From assembly GCA_965249175.1 (NCBI GenBank), contig OZ252227.1, positions 2,046,001 to 2,110,000 on the forward strand: 64,000 nucleotides of DNA. Direction: 5' to 3'. The notes below the pieces were generated by a model. The model was not told the origin of the DNA. It ran no database searches and saw nothing but the letters and a program-made list of their open reading frames with translations. How positions within the stretch are numbered: the stretch's first letter is position 1; every line of letters starts with the position of its first letter. Source of the stretch: CAZYFH01 sp965249175 (GTDB lineage Bacteria; Acidobacteriota; Vicinamibacteria; Vicinamibacterales; UBA8438). This document shows, one piece after another, positions 8,766 to 19,034 of this stretch. A program made the position numbers and the translations under genes.

Positions 8766-10104
8766 TCTCGTTGTCGTTGCGATGCACGATGTGGCCGTTG
8801 GCGTAGGCCGGGTGCACCCAGTTGACGAGGCGCTCGGCGATCGCGCCATGCGGCGTTCGCGTGCCCGAGCTGCTGGTCGGTTCGATCAGCGTCGTGCGGC
8901 CGAGCTCGACGTAGCCGGTGGGCGTCAACCGCGCGAGGATCAGATCCCCCACGTCGTTGTTCACGAAATACCGGTCGCCGTGCTGGACCAGGTGCGCGCT
9001 GCTCCATCGCACCTGCACCGCCATCTCGGGGCTCATCCAGAGACGCTCGCCCGTGCGGGCGTCGAGGCCCCGCAGCTCGCCGTAGCTGCCGACGCCATAG
9101 ATGTGGTCATCGACGATGACCGGCGTCGTGACCAGGGCGTGCAGGCCGTCGGTCTGGTCGGGTAGCTCGCTCCGACTCTGCCCACGCCACATCTCGGTGG
9201 CCGCCGGCCGGTCGCGACTGAGGCGCATCATCATCGACCCGTTGAAGAACTGCGACACAAAGAGGTAATCGCCGCTCTTGATCGGTGTCGCCAACGACAC
9301 CTGCATGGCGACCTCCCACGGCTGCTCCCAGTAGACGTCACCCGTGTCGGGGTCGAGCGACACCAGCGCATCCGGATGCCAGATGATGAGCTGGCGAACG
9401 CCGCCGGCCTCGTAGATCACCGGCGCCGCGTACCCCAGTTCGGTGACGACCGGGAGCGCGCGCCACAGCTCGTCACCCGTGTGCTTGTCGAACGCCACGA
9501 CCATGGCATCCGGCTCGCCCCCGACGAGCGCGATGAGGCGGTCGCCGTCGACCAGCGGCGCGCTCGACATCCCGTACACAGGAACGCTTGCGTCGTAGTC
9601 CGCGACGTAGTCCGTCTCCCACCGGACCTCGCCGGTCTCGACGTCGAAGCAGAAGAGCCGGCCCGTCGAGCCGAGAATGTAGACCCGGTCGTCGTCGACC
9701 GTGGGCGTGGCGCGTGGCCCGAAGGAGTAGGAGACCACGAGCATCCGGTAGGTGGTCTGCCATTCGTGCGTCCAGAGGATCTCGCCCGTGTCCTCATCGA
9801 GCGCGAGGGCGCGTTCGGTCCCGTCCAACGTGCGCGACTCCGGATCCTCCGCCCAGTCGGAGATGAAGATCCGCCCGTCGGCGACCGCGGGCCCCGAGTA
9901 GCCACCCCCGAGTGTCGTGCGCCAACTGACCTTCAGCTCGTCGGGCAGCGTCTCGACGATGCCGGTCTCGTGCCACACGCCGAGGCGGTCGGCGCCGCGC
10001 CACTGCGGCCAGTCGTCGGCGAGCGCGGGCACCGTGACCGCGATGACGGCCGCCAGCGTGGTGGAGGCGAGACGCAGACGGCCATCCGGGGTGGTGGACT
10101 GCAT
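8731..10104 (-). CDS. Exported PQQ-like (BamB-type) beta-propeller protein
   Basis: A 457-residue protein starting MQSTTPDGRLRLASTTLAA, with a signal peptide cleaved near ALADD. The mature protein opens DDWPQWRGADRLGVW and carries repeated quinoprotein-like blades: EDTGEILWTHEWQ, DVETGEVRWETDY, KHTGDELWRALP, PDTGDVYWEQPWE and ARTGERLWMSPE. It belongs to the same broad group as the gene at 3687. AAAGGGA about 7 nt before ATG 10104-10102 fixes the start; the frame is open further upstream without a site. A dehydrogenase active site is not evident. Confidence 0.88.
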   Translation of the reverse strand: MQSTTPDGRLRLASTTLAAVIAVTVPALADDWPQWRGADRLGVWHETGIVETLPDELKVSWRTTLGGGYSGPAVADGRIFISDWAEDPESRTLDGTERALALDEDTGEILWTHEWQTTYRMLVVSYSFGPRATPTVDDDRVYILGSTGRLFCFDVETGEVRWETDYVADYDASVPVYGMSSAPLVDGDRLIALVGGEPDAMVVAFDKHTGDELWRALPVVTELGYAAPVIYEAGGVRQLIIWHPDALVSLDPDTGDVYWEQPWEVAMQVSLATPIKSGDYLFVSQFFNGSMMMRLSRDRPAATEMWRGQSRSELPDQTDGLHALVTTPVIVDDHIYGVGSYGELRGLDARTGERLWMSPEMAVQVRWSSAHLVQHGDRYFVNNDVGDLILARLTPTGYVELGRTTLIEPTSSSGTRTPHGAIAERLVNWVHPAYANGHIVHRNDNEIIRASLKASDY

Positions 10105-10252
10105 GCTGGGTCCCTTTCTACGCGCGACGACGCGCGGCGCTTTTCTCGCCCGCCCGGTCGGCTGTTCAGGCGTCGGCACAGCCTACCTCCCCGAGACCCA
10201 TTGAGGCGAGGCCGGTCGGTATCCCCTCCCCAAAGACCCGCTCCGAGCGTAG

Positions 10253-10729
10253 AATAGCCGCGTTCGCTACGACGTCCTACGATGGACACAGGTGGAGAGC
10301 CACGGCGCCGGGCATACGAGCGGCGACGTGGTCGTGACCTTTGAGCGGGCCAACGTCGTCCACATGGGCGATCTGATGTTCAACCGGCTGCATCCGTTCA
10401 TCGATCGATCGTCCGGCGCGCGCATCATGAGCTGGATCAACACGCTGGAACGCGTGCCTGGCGAGCACGCGGCCGACGCGATCTATGTCTTCGGGCACGG
10501 CAGCCCGAACGGCGGTGTGACCGGCGACCGGAGCGACCTGACACACCTCCGCGACTATTTCAGCGCCGCAATGGAGCTGACACGCCGCGAGGCGCAGGCC
10601 GGGCGATCGAAAGAAGAGATCACGGCCACCGAGTCACTCGCCGGGTTCGGGGATCACGTCTCGCCCTTCCCGCTGCTCAGTCTGACCGGCGTGCTCGGCG
10701 TGGCGTACGACGAGCTGACCGAGGGGTAG
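10253..10729 (+). pseudogene. 5'-truncated metallo-beta-lactamase-fold hydrolase
   Basis: Only the C-terminal half of an MBL-fold protein is encoded. It contains VESHGAGHTSGDVVV, NVVHMGDLMFNRLHPFID and AIYVFGHGSPNGG, matching the third histidine region, the bridging aspartate and the last histidine of the fold. The HxHxDH segment and signal peptide that should precede them are absent; the frame reaches a stop at 10250-10252. A GTG at 10292 could start a 145-residue product, but it would lack half of the metal site. The intact gene at 29415 shows the same GRGHTSGD region and serves as a model for what is missing. Confidence 0.7.
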
Positions 10730-10754
10730 CGCAGGCGCGCGGAGTCGCCGATCG

Positions 10755-13502
10755 ATGCCGTTGCAGCCCGGCACTAGCCTCGGTCCCTACGAGCTGACCG
10801 CCCAGATCGGCGCCGGGGGCATGGGCGAGGTCTACCAGGCCCGCGATACCCGTTTGGACCGCACCGTCGCCATCAAGGTCCTGCCGGCGGACGTTGCCAG
10901 TGACCCCGAGTCGAAGCAGCGGTTCGAACGCGAGGCCCGCACCGTCGCCGCGCTGAATCATCCGCACATCTGCACCCTCCATGACATCGGCAGCCAGGAT
11001 GGCGTCGAGTTCCTGGTCATGGAGTTCATCGACGGCGTGACGCTGGGTCGCCAGCTGGACAGCGGGGCGCTGCCACTTGACCGGGCGCTCCAGATCGCGA
11101 TCGAGGTCGCGGACGCGCTGGATGCCGCGCATGGCCGCGGGGTGGTCCATCGAGACGTGAAGCCGGGGAACGTCATGCTGACCCGGTCGCGGGCGAAGCT
11201 CCTCGACTTCGGGCTCGCGAAGCTGCGCCATACCGGAGCCGAGGCCACGACGGTGCTCGACGACCGCGTCGCCAGGATGAGCGATCAGCGCGCCGAGGCC
11301 GCGACGGAGCCTGGTGCGGATCCGCCGACCCAGGATCTGCCGTTGACGGCACGGGGAGCGGTCCTGGGCACGTTCCAGTACATGGCCCCAGAGCAGCTCG
11401 AGGGGAGACAGGTTGACGCGCGCACCGACATCTTCGGGTTCGGCGCGCTGCTCTACGAGATGGTCACTGGGCGGAAGGCCTTCGAAGGACGGAGTCAGGC
11501 GAGTTTGATCGGAGCCATCTTGAACACTGAGCCGCGATCGATGGCCGACTTTGCCGAGGTCGTGCCCGAGGCGCTCGATCGACTCGTCCGCCGATGTCTG
11601 GCAAAGGACCCCGAAGAACGCTGGCAAAGCGTGCGCGATGTGCTGACGCAGCTTCGCTGGATTGCGGAGGATGCGCACGGCGACCGAGCTCCAACAGAAG
11701 GCAGCAATCGACGGACGCAAGCGTCCTGGGCGGTGGGGGTGGTGCTGCTCGCGGTCCTGGCGGGCGCGGTGGTCTGGAATCTCCGGTCACCGTCTGAGAA
11801 TCCAGCACCGGATCCTGCTCGGCTCGACATCGCATTTCCCGCAGGGGAGACACTCGCGATCGAGCAGTTCCCGTCCCTTGCCGTGAGCTCTCGTGCCGGT
11901 GGGCGCGTAGTGTTCCGAGCCGAGTCGGAACAGGACCAGACCGCCCAGCTCTATGTGCGTGAGACGGGTTCCTTCGACATGAATCCTCTGCCCGGAACGG
12001 AAGGCGCGCACACGCCGTTCTTTTCTCCTGACGGCGAGTGGGTCGGCTTCATGAACAACGCTGGTCTCTGGAGGGTGCCCGTCGCCGGAGGGCCGGCACT
12101 ACGTGTAGCTGACGTGCCGTCGCTCTCACCGAGCAGTCCGGGTGCGACCTGGGGCGGGGGTGCCATCGTGTTCGCGGCCGGGTCGGCGGGGCTCATGAGC
12201 GTCTCCGAGGCCGGGGATGCACCCGTGTTGTTGACCGAGCCCGACGTCGACCGTGACGAGGTCACCCACTTCAGCCCGCAGTTTCTGCCGGGCGATCGCG
12301 AGCTGCTCTTCTCTGTGAGAACGGCGGACGAGGTCTCGCGTCCGGCGATTCTCTCTCTCGAGACCCACCAGTGGGAGTGGCTGGATCCGGTCGTCGTCGG
12401 CGCCGTCGGCGCCCAATATGTGACGAGCGGGCATCTGGTGTTCGCCAGGGGCCGCGCCCTCTACGCGATTCCGTTCGATCCGGTCCAACGCGCGTTCGCG
12501 GGGACGCCCGTCCGGATCGCCGATGACCTCCTCGAGCTCGAGGTCGTGGGCGTCCCCGTGCCCCAGTTTGCTGCGTCGAACGCTGGGACACTCGCGTTCA
12601 TCTCGGGCACACCGCCAGCGCGGAGACTCGTTCGGGTGACCCGCGAGGGTGGGGCACCGGTCGCGCTGACCGAGGCGGCCCGGCGGTATCAATACCCGGT
12701 CGTCTCCCCGGACGGTCGTCGGGTGGCCGTCCATATCGACGAGTTGAGCAGCAATATCCACGTGGTCGATGTCGACCGTCGCGTCCTGAGGCAATTGACA
12801 CGCGTCGGCACCAACACGCTGCCATCGTGGCTGGACAACGACCGACTCTCGTTCGCCTCGAGGCGCCCCGGCTCGGGTTCGTGGGACATCTACTCGATGC
12901 CGGTCGATGAAAGCGCGCCTGCCGAGCCGCTCCTGGCAACGGAGCGCTCGCAGTTCCCGACCGGCTGGTCACGTGACGGTCGCGCGATGGCCTTCTATGA
13001 GCTGAACAACGACACCGCGCGGGACATCTGGGTATGGCGCAGCGGGGATGGTGGGACCGATCTGGTGATCGCTACTGGCTTCAACGAGCGCGGCGCGAGG
13101 TTCTCTCCAGATGGCGCGTGGCTAGCGTATGTGTCCAACGAGTCCGGTCGCGACGAGGTGTACGTCCGTCGGTTCCCTGGTCTGGGCGGGGTCACGCTGG
13201 TCTCGACTGATGGAGGGCGAGAACCTGCCTGGTCTGTTCGCGGCGACGAGCTGTTCTTTCGCGAGGGTCGTCGACTGATGAGCGTGGCAGTGTCGTCTGA
13301 TTCGATCCCGCTCCCTGAGGTCGTCATGGATGTCAGCGACTACGTTCCGGCCCCGCCTCAGATCGGTCTGCCGAATTACGGCGTGTTTCCGGACGGCCGG
13401 ACATTCGTGATGATTCAGCGAGAACAGCTTGGGCCGGCCCCGCAGCTCAGAGTCGTCCTCAACTGGGTCGCGGGGCTTGAACCGCTGGCGTCGGCGAACT
13501 GA
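10755..13502 (+). CDS. Transmembrane Ser/Thr protein kinase with PD40/TolB-like propeller
   Basis: A 915-residue Pkn-type kinase. Residues about 12-280 form the catalytic domain: glycine loop IGAGGMGEVYQARD, lysine in VAIKVLP, catalytic loop VHRDVKPGNV, DFG in LLDFGLAKL and APE in MAPEQ. The subdomain IX motif reads DIFGFGALLYEM rather than the usual DxWxFG. One transmembrane helix lies near residues 325-343 (WAVGVVLLAVLAGAVVW). The extracytoplasmic part carries WD40-like PD40 blades such as FFSPDGEWVGFM, VSPDGRRVAVH and RFSPDGAWLAYVSNESGRD. It is the only one of three kinases here with an unbroken frame. Confidence 0.95.
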   Translation: MPLQPGTSLGPYELTAQIGAGGMGEVYQARDTRLDRTVAIKVLPADVASDPESKQRFEREARTVAALNHPHICTLHDIGSQDGVEFLVMEFIDGVTLGRQLDSGALPLDRALQIAIEVADALDAAHGRGVVHRDVKPGNVMLTRSRAKLLDFGLAKLRHTGAEATTVLDDRVARMSDQRAEAATEPGADPPTQDLPLTARGAVLGTFQYMAPEQLEGRQVDARTDIFGFGALLYEMVTGRKAFEGRSQASLIGAILNTEPRSMADFAEVVPEALDRLVRRCLAKDPEERWQSVRDVLTQLRWIAEDAHGDRAPTEGSNRRTQASWAVGVVLLAVLAGAVVWNLRSPSENPAPDPARLDIAFPAGETLAIEQFPSLAVSSRAGGRVVFRAESEQDQTAQLYVRETGSFDMNPLPGTEGAHTPFFSPDGEWVGFMNNAGLWRVPVAGGPALRVADVPSLSPSSPGATWGGGAIVFAAGSAGLMSVSEAGDAPVLLTEPDVDRDEVTHFSPQFLPGDRELLFSVRTADEVSRPAILSLETHQWEWLDPVVVGAVGAQYVTSGHLVFARGRALYAIPFDPVQRAFAGTPVRIADDLLELEVVGVPVPQFAASNAGTLAFISGTPPARRLVRVTREGGAPVALTEAARRYQYPVVSPDGRRVAVHIDELSSNIHVVDVDRRVLRQLTRVGTNTLPSWLDNDRLSFASRRPGSGSWDIYSMPVDESAPAEPLLATERSQFPTGWSRDGRAMAFYELNNDTARDIWVWRSGDGGTDLVIATGFNERGARFSPDGAWLAYVSNESGRDEVYVRRFPGLGGVTLVSTDGGREPAWSVRGDELFFREGRRLMSVAVSSDSIPLPEVVMDVSDYVPAPPQIGLPNYGVFPDGRTFVMIQREQLGPAPQLRVVLNWVAGLEPLASAN

Positions 13503-13521
13503 CGTGGCAGCGACGGCCCGT

Positions 13522-14331
13522 TCAGATTCGCGCGTAGTCGCCGTGCCGTCCGAGTCCGCCGGCGAAGCGTGACGCCCCGCCGACTGCTTCTTCGTGCATC
13601 GGCTCCTGACCGCTTTGCCACTCGTACTTCATCGCCTCGCGGACCGACTTACCGTGCTGCCGGATCGCGGAGCGACGGTCGGCGCGCATGCACACCTGGG
13701 GGAACCGGGCGATCTCATGGGCCATGACTTCGGCCGCGGCGCGGCTCGTCCCGTCCGCCACGACCCGCTCGCAGGCTCCGATGCGGAGGCATTCCTCCGC
13801 GTCTACCTTGCGACCCGTCATGATGATCTCCAGCGCACGGCCCTGACCCACGAGGCGCGGCAGACGCACCGTGCCGCCGTCGATCAACGGAATCCCCCAG
13901 CGCCGGCAATAGACACCGATGTAGGCGCTGTCTTCCATGACCCGGATGTCGCACCAGAGGGCGAGCTCCATCCCGCCGGCAACCGCCGGGCCTGACACCG
14001 CGGCGATCACCGGCTTCGTCAGCTCCAGACGTGTCGGTCCAAGGGGACCACGGGGAACACTGTTTGCGTCGGCCGGGTCGTCATCGGGGAAGGCCAGGTC
14101 GCGCTGCAGATCATTCGGTGACACGCTGCTGACGAACTTCAGGTCCCAGCCGGCGCAAAAGGCCCCTCCCTCGCCCCAGAGCACAGCCACGTAGGAGTCG
14201 TCGTCGGCCTCGAAGGCGAGAAAGGCTTCGACGAGGGCGTCCGCCGATGCGGGGTCCATGGCGTTGCGAGCCTCCGCCCGACTGTGGATGACGGTGGTGA
14301 CGTGATCGGACTTCTCGATTCTGATAGCCAT
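13522..14331 (-). CDS. Crotonase / enoyl-CoA hydratase-isomerase family protein
   Basis: A 269-residue cytoplasmic protein of the crotonase fold. The oxyanion-hole segments are GGAFCAGWDLKF and AVSGPAVAGGMELALWCDIR. Where classical hydratases have QPEIxLG it reads GVYCRRWGIPLIDGGTVR, so the Glu144 equivalent is cysteine, while the Glu164 equivalent in ALEIIMTGR is kept. The CRRWG variant is widespread in unassigned crotonases, so hydration of enoyl-CoA is not assured. An AAGGA site precedes ATG 14331-14329; the frame is open upstream but has no homology there. It is divergent from the kinase pseudogene. Confidence 0.9.
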   Translation of the reverse strand: MAIRIEKSDHVTTVIHSRAEARNAMDPASADALVEAFLAFEADDDSYVAVLWGEGGAFCAGWDLKFVSSVSPNDLQRDLAFPDDDPADANSVPRGPLGPTRLELTKPVIAAVSGPAVAGGMELALWCDIRVMEDSAYIGVYCRRWGIPLIDGGTVRLPRLVGQGRALEIIMTGRKVDAEECLRIGACERVVADGTSRAAAEVMAHEIARFPQVCMRADRRSAIRQHGKSVREAMKYEWQSGQEPMHEEAVGGASRFAGGLGRHGDYARI

Positions 14332-14345
14332 GCCTGTTCCTTTCC

Positions 14346-14372
14346 TTGCCGCGCCCGCCCGCTGCGTATAAT
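14346..14372 (+). promoter_or_regulatory. Sigma-70-like promoter of the kinase pseudogene
   Basis: A perfect -10 hexamer TATAAT (14367-14372) lies 16 nt before the ATG at 14389. A -35-like TTGCCG is at 14346-14351 with a short 15-nt spacer. The 5' leader would be about 10 nt. No Shine-Dalgarno is seen. Confidence 0.5.
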
Positions 14373-14388
14373 CGGGGTCGCACCCCCT

Positions 14389-16346
14389 ATGGCTCTCAAC
14401 GCCGGCGACCGCCTCGGTCCATACTCGGTCACCGACAAGATCGGCGCCGGTGGAATGGGCGAAGTCTACCGCGCCCGCGACACCAAGCTCGACCGGGACG
14501 TGGCGCTCAAGGTGCTTCCCGAGGCGTTCACGGCCGACCCCGATCGCCTGGCTCGCTTCGAGCGCGAAGCCAAAGTGCTCGCCTCGCTGAACCACCCGAA
14601 CATCGGGCACATCTACGGGTTTGAGGAAGACGAGGCCGAGGGCACCCGTGCGCTTGTTCTCGAGCTCATCGAAGGGCCGACGCTGGCGGACCTCATCGGC
14701 CAAGGGCCGATGACAATAGAAGACGCGCTACCGATTGGCAGACAAATCGCCGAAGCGCTCGAAGCGGCGCATGAGCAGGGGATCATCCACCGCGATCTGA
14801 AACCGGCAAACGTGAAGGTGAAGGCTGACGGCACGGTGAAGGTGCTGGACTTCGGGCTGGCGAATGCGTTTCAGCCTGAGGCCAGCGGGGCCAGTGCGTC
14901 GTTGTCGCCGACGATCTCATTGACTGCAGCGGCGACGCAGGTGGGGATGGTGATCGGGACGGCGGCGTACATGAGTCCCGAGCAAACGACGGGGAAGGCG
15001 GTGGACAAGCGGGCGGACGTGTGGGCGTTCGGGGCGGTGCTCTACGAGATGCTCGCTGGGGCAAGACCGTTTGCCGGCGACGACGTGTCCGAAACGCTGG
15101 CACGGGTGATTGACCGAGAGCCCGATTGGGCTGCGCTGCCAGACAGCGTACCTCCCGTTCTGAGCACCTTCGTCAGTCGGTGTCTCCAGAAGAACCCGAA
15201 GAAGCGCATTCGTGACATTGGGGACGTGAGTCTGGCGATGGAGGGCGCGTTCGATTTACCAGCGCCGCCGCCTGTCGAGTTGCCGGAGACCCCGATCGTA
15301 GTTCCTCTCTCTCCGGTGTGGGGCACGACCCTCCAGAAGGTGTCGATCCTCGGTGGACCATCCGTCATGGTGACCGCTGGTGTATGTGTTGGGCGCAAGT
15401 GGCGGTGGCCAACGATCCCTGGTCTGGGTCGATCGTGAAGGCCAGGAGGAACTCACGGCGGCCCCTCTCCAGCCTTACGCGACTCTCAGTTTGTCCCCGG
15501 ACGGCTCGCGCGCGGCGTCGGCCCTCCAGGACGGTGGAACTGTCGATGTGTGGGTTTCCGAGTTGGCCCGTGGGACGCTGACGCGCATCACCACAGACGA
15601 GGGCTTCGACGGCAACCCACTCTGGAGTCCAGACGGGCGCCGGGTGGCATTCCAGTCCAATCGCAATAGGCGACCGGAGGTGTTCCGGAAGTCAGCCGAT
15701 GGCAGCGGGACGGCCGAGCTCCTGGTCACGATGGACGAAGCCGTGAGCGACATCCACCCGCACGACTGGTCGCCAGATGGCGGCATGCTTTTTCTGCACG
15801 CCCTCTTCCCGGAGACCGGCCTCGATGTCGGGACGGTGTCCGTTGAGGGACCCGGCACGTGGGAACCGCTCATCTAGACGGCTGCGGACGAGCAGTGGCC
15901 GGCGCTCTCGCCTGACGGGAGGTGGCTGGCGTATGACTCCGATGAGACGGGGCGGCAAGAAGTCTACGTGATGAGGTTTCCAGAGCTTGAAGACCGACGA
16001 CCGATCTCCGTCGGGGGCGGTTACTGGCCCAGTTGGTCTGCCGACGGCCGCGAACTGTTCTATGTCCGCGCACCCGCAGGGCCACCGGAAGCGGTCATGC
16101 GGGTAACGTTCGGCGTGGAGGAAGGCGACCCGCCGCCGTTTGCTCGTGGGACCGCCGGAGCGGCTGTTCGACGGGCGGTAGGCTGCGGCGCCCGACGCCC
16201 GCCGATACTACGACATCTCACCGGATGGGCAGCGGTTTCTCATGATGACGAGCGCGACAGCGGGGGACGACGGAGCGGACAGAGCGGAAATCAACGTTGT
16301 CCTAAATTGGTTTGAGGAGCTCAAGGAACGCGTGCCGGTCGACTGA
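14389..16346 (+). pseudogene. Degraded Ser/Thr kinase-PD40 gene
   Basis: The kinase domain is intact (about residues 10-280: IGAGGMGEVYRARDTKLDR, IIHRDLKPANV, VLDFGLANAF, YMSPEQ). After PVELPETPIV the frame joins TLQKVSILGGP, skipping the transmembrane helix and first propeller blades that the related gene at 46440 keeps. A frameshift near 15370-15380 ends the first frame at 15438. The propeller continues in another frame (LVWVDREGQEELTA), hits TAG at 15875-15877 (probably from CAG), then continues ALSPDGRWLAYDSDETGRQE. It shifts again near 16150, with a further TAG, before the family ending INVVLNWFEELKERVPVD. A soluble 349-residue kinase from 14389 to 15438 could still be made. Confidence 0.85.
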
Positions 16347-16565
16347 CGCAGGCTGGTCTGGCCCGCCATTTCTTCCGCAGGCGCAGGAGATCTTGACGGA
16401 CCAGGGCCGTCTTCGACCGCATGGTCGTAAGGCTCGGCCTCGATTCGGACGGCCTGGTCTCTGTCGTGAGCGTTCTCATCCCGGAGGCGAGGAAGGCTTG
16501 ACCCGCGCCGATCTGCTCGAAGAGCAGTTCGGCAGACACCGTTGAGTGGCGTTTCAAGCGCCAGC

Positions 16566-17092
16566 TCACGCGGACTTCGGTGGTGGCCTCCAGAGTACAT
16601 CGATCGCATGCGCGAGATTGAGACGCTCGCCGTGCCAGTGCGGGGTTGCCGTGCGCCCGTCGATTGTGATGTCGCGGGCCGCTAGCCGCGACGCGGTTGG
16701 CGCGAGCGGCGCCCCAGCCCAAGGCGGCGCCAGCGGGGCAGCGACCAGTGGGCGGCCATCGGGCCAGGAAAGCTGGGCGTCGCCGTCGTCGCGCAGCGTC
16801 ACGCCGAAGCCTTCCTCGTGGACGGCGCGGTAGTGCCTTCGACAGAGCAGGACGAGGTTGTCGAGCCGCGTGGCGCCACCCTGCGCCCAGTGGTGGACGT
16901 GGTGCGCGTCGCAATGCTTGGCGCAGCAGCCAGGGAAGCGGCATCGGCGGTCGCGGGCTGTCAGCGCGCGGCGGAGGGCCGGCGGGACGGTCCGCGTCTT
17001 TCGACCGACATCGAGCGTCCGACCATCGCGAGCGTGACGCAGGACAACCTTGGCCGCGTCGCACGCCATCCGGCGCGACGTTTCCGCGGAAA
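16566..17092 (-). pseudogene. DUF222/13E12-type HNH endonuclease, C-terminal exon (intron-interrupted)
   Basis: This encodes the end of a DUF222 (13E12)-HNH protein. From the intron edge the frame reads VSAETSRRMACDAAKVVL, then VGRKTRTVPPALRRAL and the HNH core CRFPGCCAKHCDAHHVHHW followed by NLVLLCRRHYRAVHEEGF. HNH proteins of this group are candidate DNA nucleases common in actinobacterial and other high-GC genomes. Joining this segment to 19109-19226 restores LEDGPYVSAETSRR in frame. An internal ATG at 17069 could express the last 167 residues. Confidence 0.85.
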
Positions 17093-17672
17093 TTGCGCCA
17101 GGTAAAGCCTGGAGAGAGGGGAAGCCATGTAGCTCTTACGACATGACGGAAACTTTCTAGAGGAACCCAGCAGGTGGAAATCCTGTCCCGGCAAAGGGTA
17201 GGCACCAGCCGGAACCGAGTGTTGCGTGGTCCGGGGGCGACCCCGGCTGCGAAGCGTACACAGGGCGTGTGCAGGCCGCGTGATTGAGCCTCGAAAGGAA
17301 ACTGATTGCGGAGCCGACGCCGTTTTCTGAGCGGAAGGCAGCATCGTACGGCCCGCCGTGGCCAGGGTCGTGGGGTCCGCCGGGGTCGAAGAGCGGGGCA
17401 TGTACACAGGGGGGTTCCCCAGGAACCTGGGAGGTCTCGTGCTCTCCATCCTGGAGAAGCGGTCGACGGGCGCCGCTGAAGAAATGGTCCGGGCTCTGGA
17501 CGCGTGACGCCCATGCGGGCAGGGAGCGAAGGAAGAGGCGTCAGGATGGCACCGCCGAGCGAAGGCAACGAAGCGACGCGGGGAGGCGAGACGTCGGAGC
17601 CTCTGCATAGTACCGGTGAAGTGGGGGAACCCACCCCAGGGGACCCCATGGAGGGAAGGCGGAGGTCGGACT

Positions 17673-19028
17673 ATGGAACTTCCGGAGGGACAGATGCCAC
17701 GGACATCGAGCCGTGAAACCATCTCAACGAAACAAGGGAAGATAGCGACCCTGGCGAGGCAGACGCCAAAGCAGGTGCTCACGACGCTGGCCCACCTCAT
17801 CGACGTGGGCTGGCTCCGGGAGGCGTATCGTCGCACGCGCAAGCGTGGCGCGGCGGGGGTGGACGGGGTGACGGCGGCGCAGTATGAGACCGCGTTGGAG
17901 GCGAATCTGACCAGCTTGCTGGCCCGGTTCAAGTCCGGCCGGTATCAGGCGCCGGCCGTGCGTCGGGTACACATCCCCAAAGCGGGTGCGGGCAATCAGA
18001 CACGCCCTATTGGCATTCCGACGCTGGAGGACAAAGTCCTGCAGCGCGCGGTGGTCATGGCGTTGGACCCGATCTATGAACAGGACTTTCTGCCCTGCTC
18101 GTACGGGTTCCGGCCGGGGCGTCGTGCGCACCACGCGCTCGAGGCGGCGTGGCGAGGGCTCATGGACATCGGGGGAGGGTGGGTGGTCGACCTTGACATC
18201 CAGCACTTCTTCGACAGCGTCGACCATGCGCAGCTGCGGCAGGTGCTGGACCAACGGGTGCGTGACGGCGTGCTGCGGCGCGCCATCGGGAAGTGGCTAC
18301 GAGCCGGCGTCATGGAAGAGGGCCAGGTCTGGTATCCGGACCAGGGCACTCCCCAGGGCGGCGTGGTCAGCCCGCTGCTTTCGAACGTCTTCCTCCACGA
18401 AGTCCTGGACACCTGGTTTGACCAGTGTGTCTGCCCGCGCCTGCGGGGGCGTGCCTTCTTGGTGCGCTACGCCGACGATGCGGTGCTGGGCTTCGAATAC
18501 GAGGACGACGCGCGGCGGGTACTGGCCGTGCTCCCGAAACGTTTCGGGAAGTACGGTCTGACCCTCCACCCGGAGAAGACGCGACTGGTGGACTTCCACC
18601 GGCCGCGGCGGGGGGCCCACCCGGACCCGGGCCAGGCCTTCGACCTCCTGGGCTTTACCCACTTCTGGGGGCGGTCCCGGACGGGCCGCTGGGTGGTGCG
18701 GCGCACGACGGCCTCCGGTCGTCTCAGTCGGGCGCTGCAGCGCATTGGTCGGTGGTGCCGAGTCCACCGGCATCAACGCGTGGCGGACCAACAGGCGGGG
18801 CTGAATCAGCAACTGCGCGGTCACTACCAGTATTACGGCGTGACCGGCAATGCGCGCGCGTTAGCCAACTTCCACCGGCAGGTTGAACGCCGGTGGCGGA
18901 CCTGGCTGAGTCGGCGCTCGCGAACAGCCCACCTGACCTGGGAGGCGTTTCGGCGTCTTCTGCGCCACTATCCGCTCACCCCACCGCGTGTCGTACACAG
19001 CATCTACCGTCGCGCAGCGAACCCGTAG
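17673..19028 (+). CDS. Group II intron reverse transcriptase/maturase
   Basis: A 451-residue intron-encoded protein. RT blocks are in order: GAAGVDGVTAAQYE (about 59-72), PIGIPTLEDKVLQRAVVMAL (112-131), YGFRPGRRAHHAL, VVDLDIQHFFDSVDH (171-185), GTPQGGVVSPLLSNVF (225-240) and the catalytic YADD (266-269). The maturase (X) region follows, with LRGHYQYYGVTGNARAL. The protein ends after domain X without an HNH endonuclease domain, so second-strand priming would have to use other means. ATG 17673 was chosen because GGAGG lies 7 nt before it; the frame is open to 17616. Confidence 0.95.
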   Translation: MELPEGQMPRTSSRETISTKQGKIATLARQTPKQVLTTLAHLIDVGWLREAYRRTRKRGAAGVDGVTAAQYETALEANLTSLLARFKSGRYQAPAVRRVHIPKAGAGNQTRPIGIPTLEDKVLQRAVVMALDPIYEQDFLPCSYGFRPGRRAHHALEAAWRGLMDIGGGWVVDLDIQHFFDSVDHAQLRQVLDQRVRDGVLRRAIGKWLRAGVMEEGQVWYPDQGTPQGGVVSPLLSNVFLHEVLDTWFDQCVCPRLRGRAFLVRYADDAVLGFEYEDDARRVLAVLPKRFGKYGLTLHPEKTRLVDFHRPRRGAHPDPGQAFDLLGFTHFWGRSRTGRWVVRRTTASGRLSRALQRIGRWCRVHRHQRVADQQAGLNQQLRGHYQYYGVTGNARALANFHRQVERRWRTWLSRRSRTAHLTWEAFRRLLRHYPLTPPRVVHSIYRRAANP

Positions 19029-19034
19029 ACCGAG

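Noticed and set aside
10250..10291. Intact MBL gene with a different upstream frame
   Set aside because: No HxHxDH segment is found in any frame upstream of 10292 before the divergent propeller gene.
16347..16565. Possible short peptide gene between the kinase relic and the HNH exon
   Set aside because: Only a frame of about 26 codons near 16420, without support; likely debris of the decayed region.
16321..17649. 442-codon open frame on the minus strand
   Set aside because: It runs through the intron, the HNH exon in another frame and the end of the kinase relic. Only the HNH frame shows homology.
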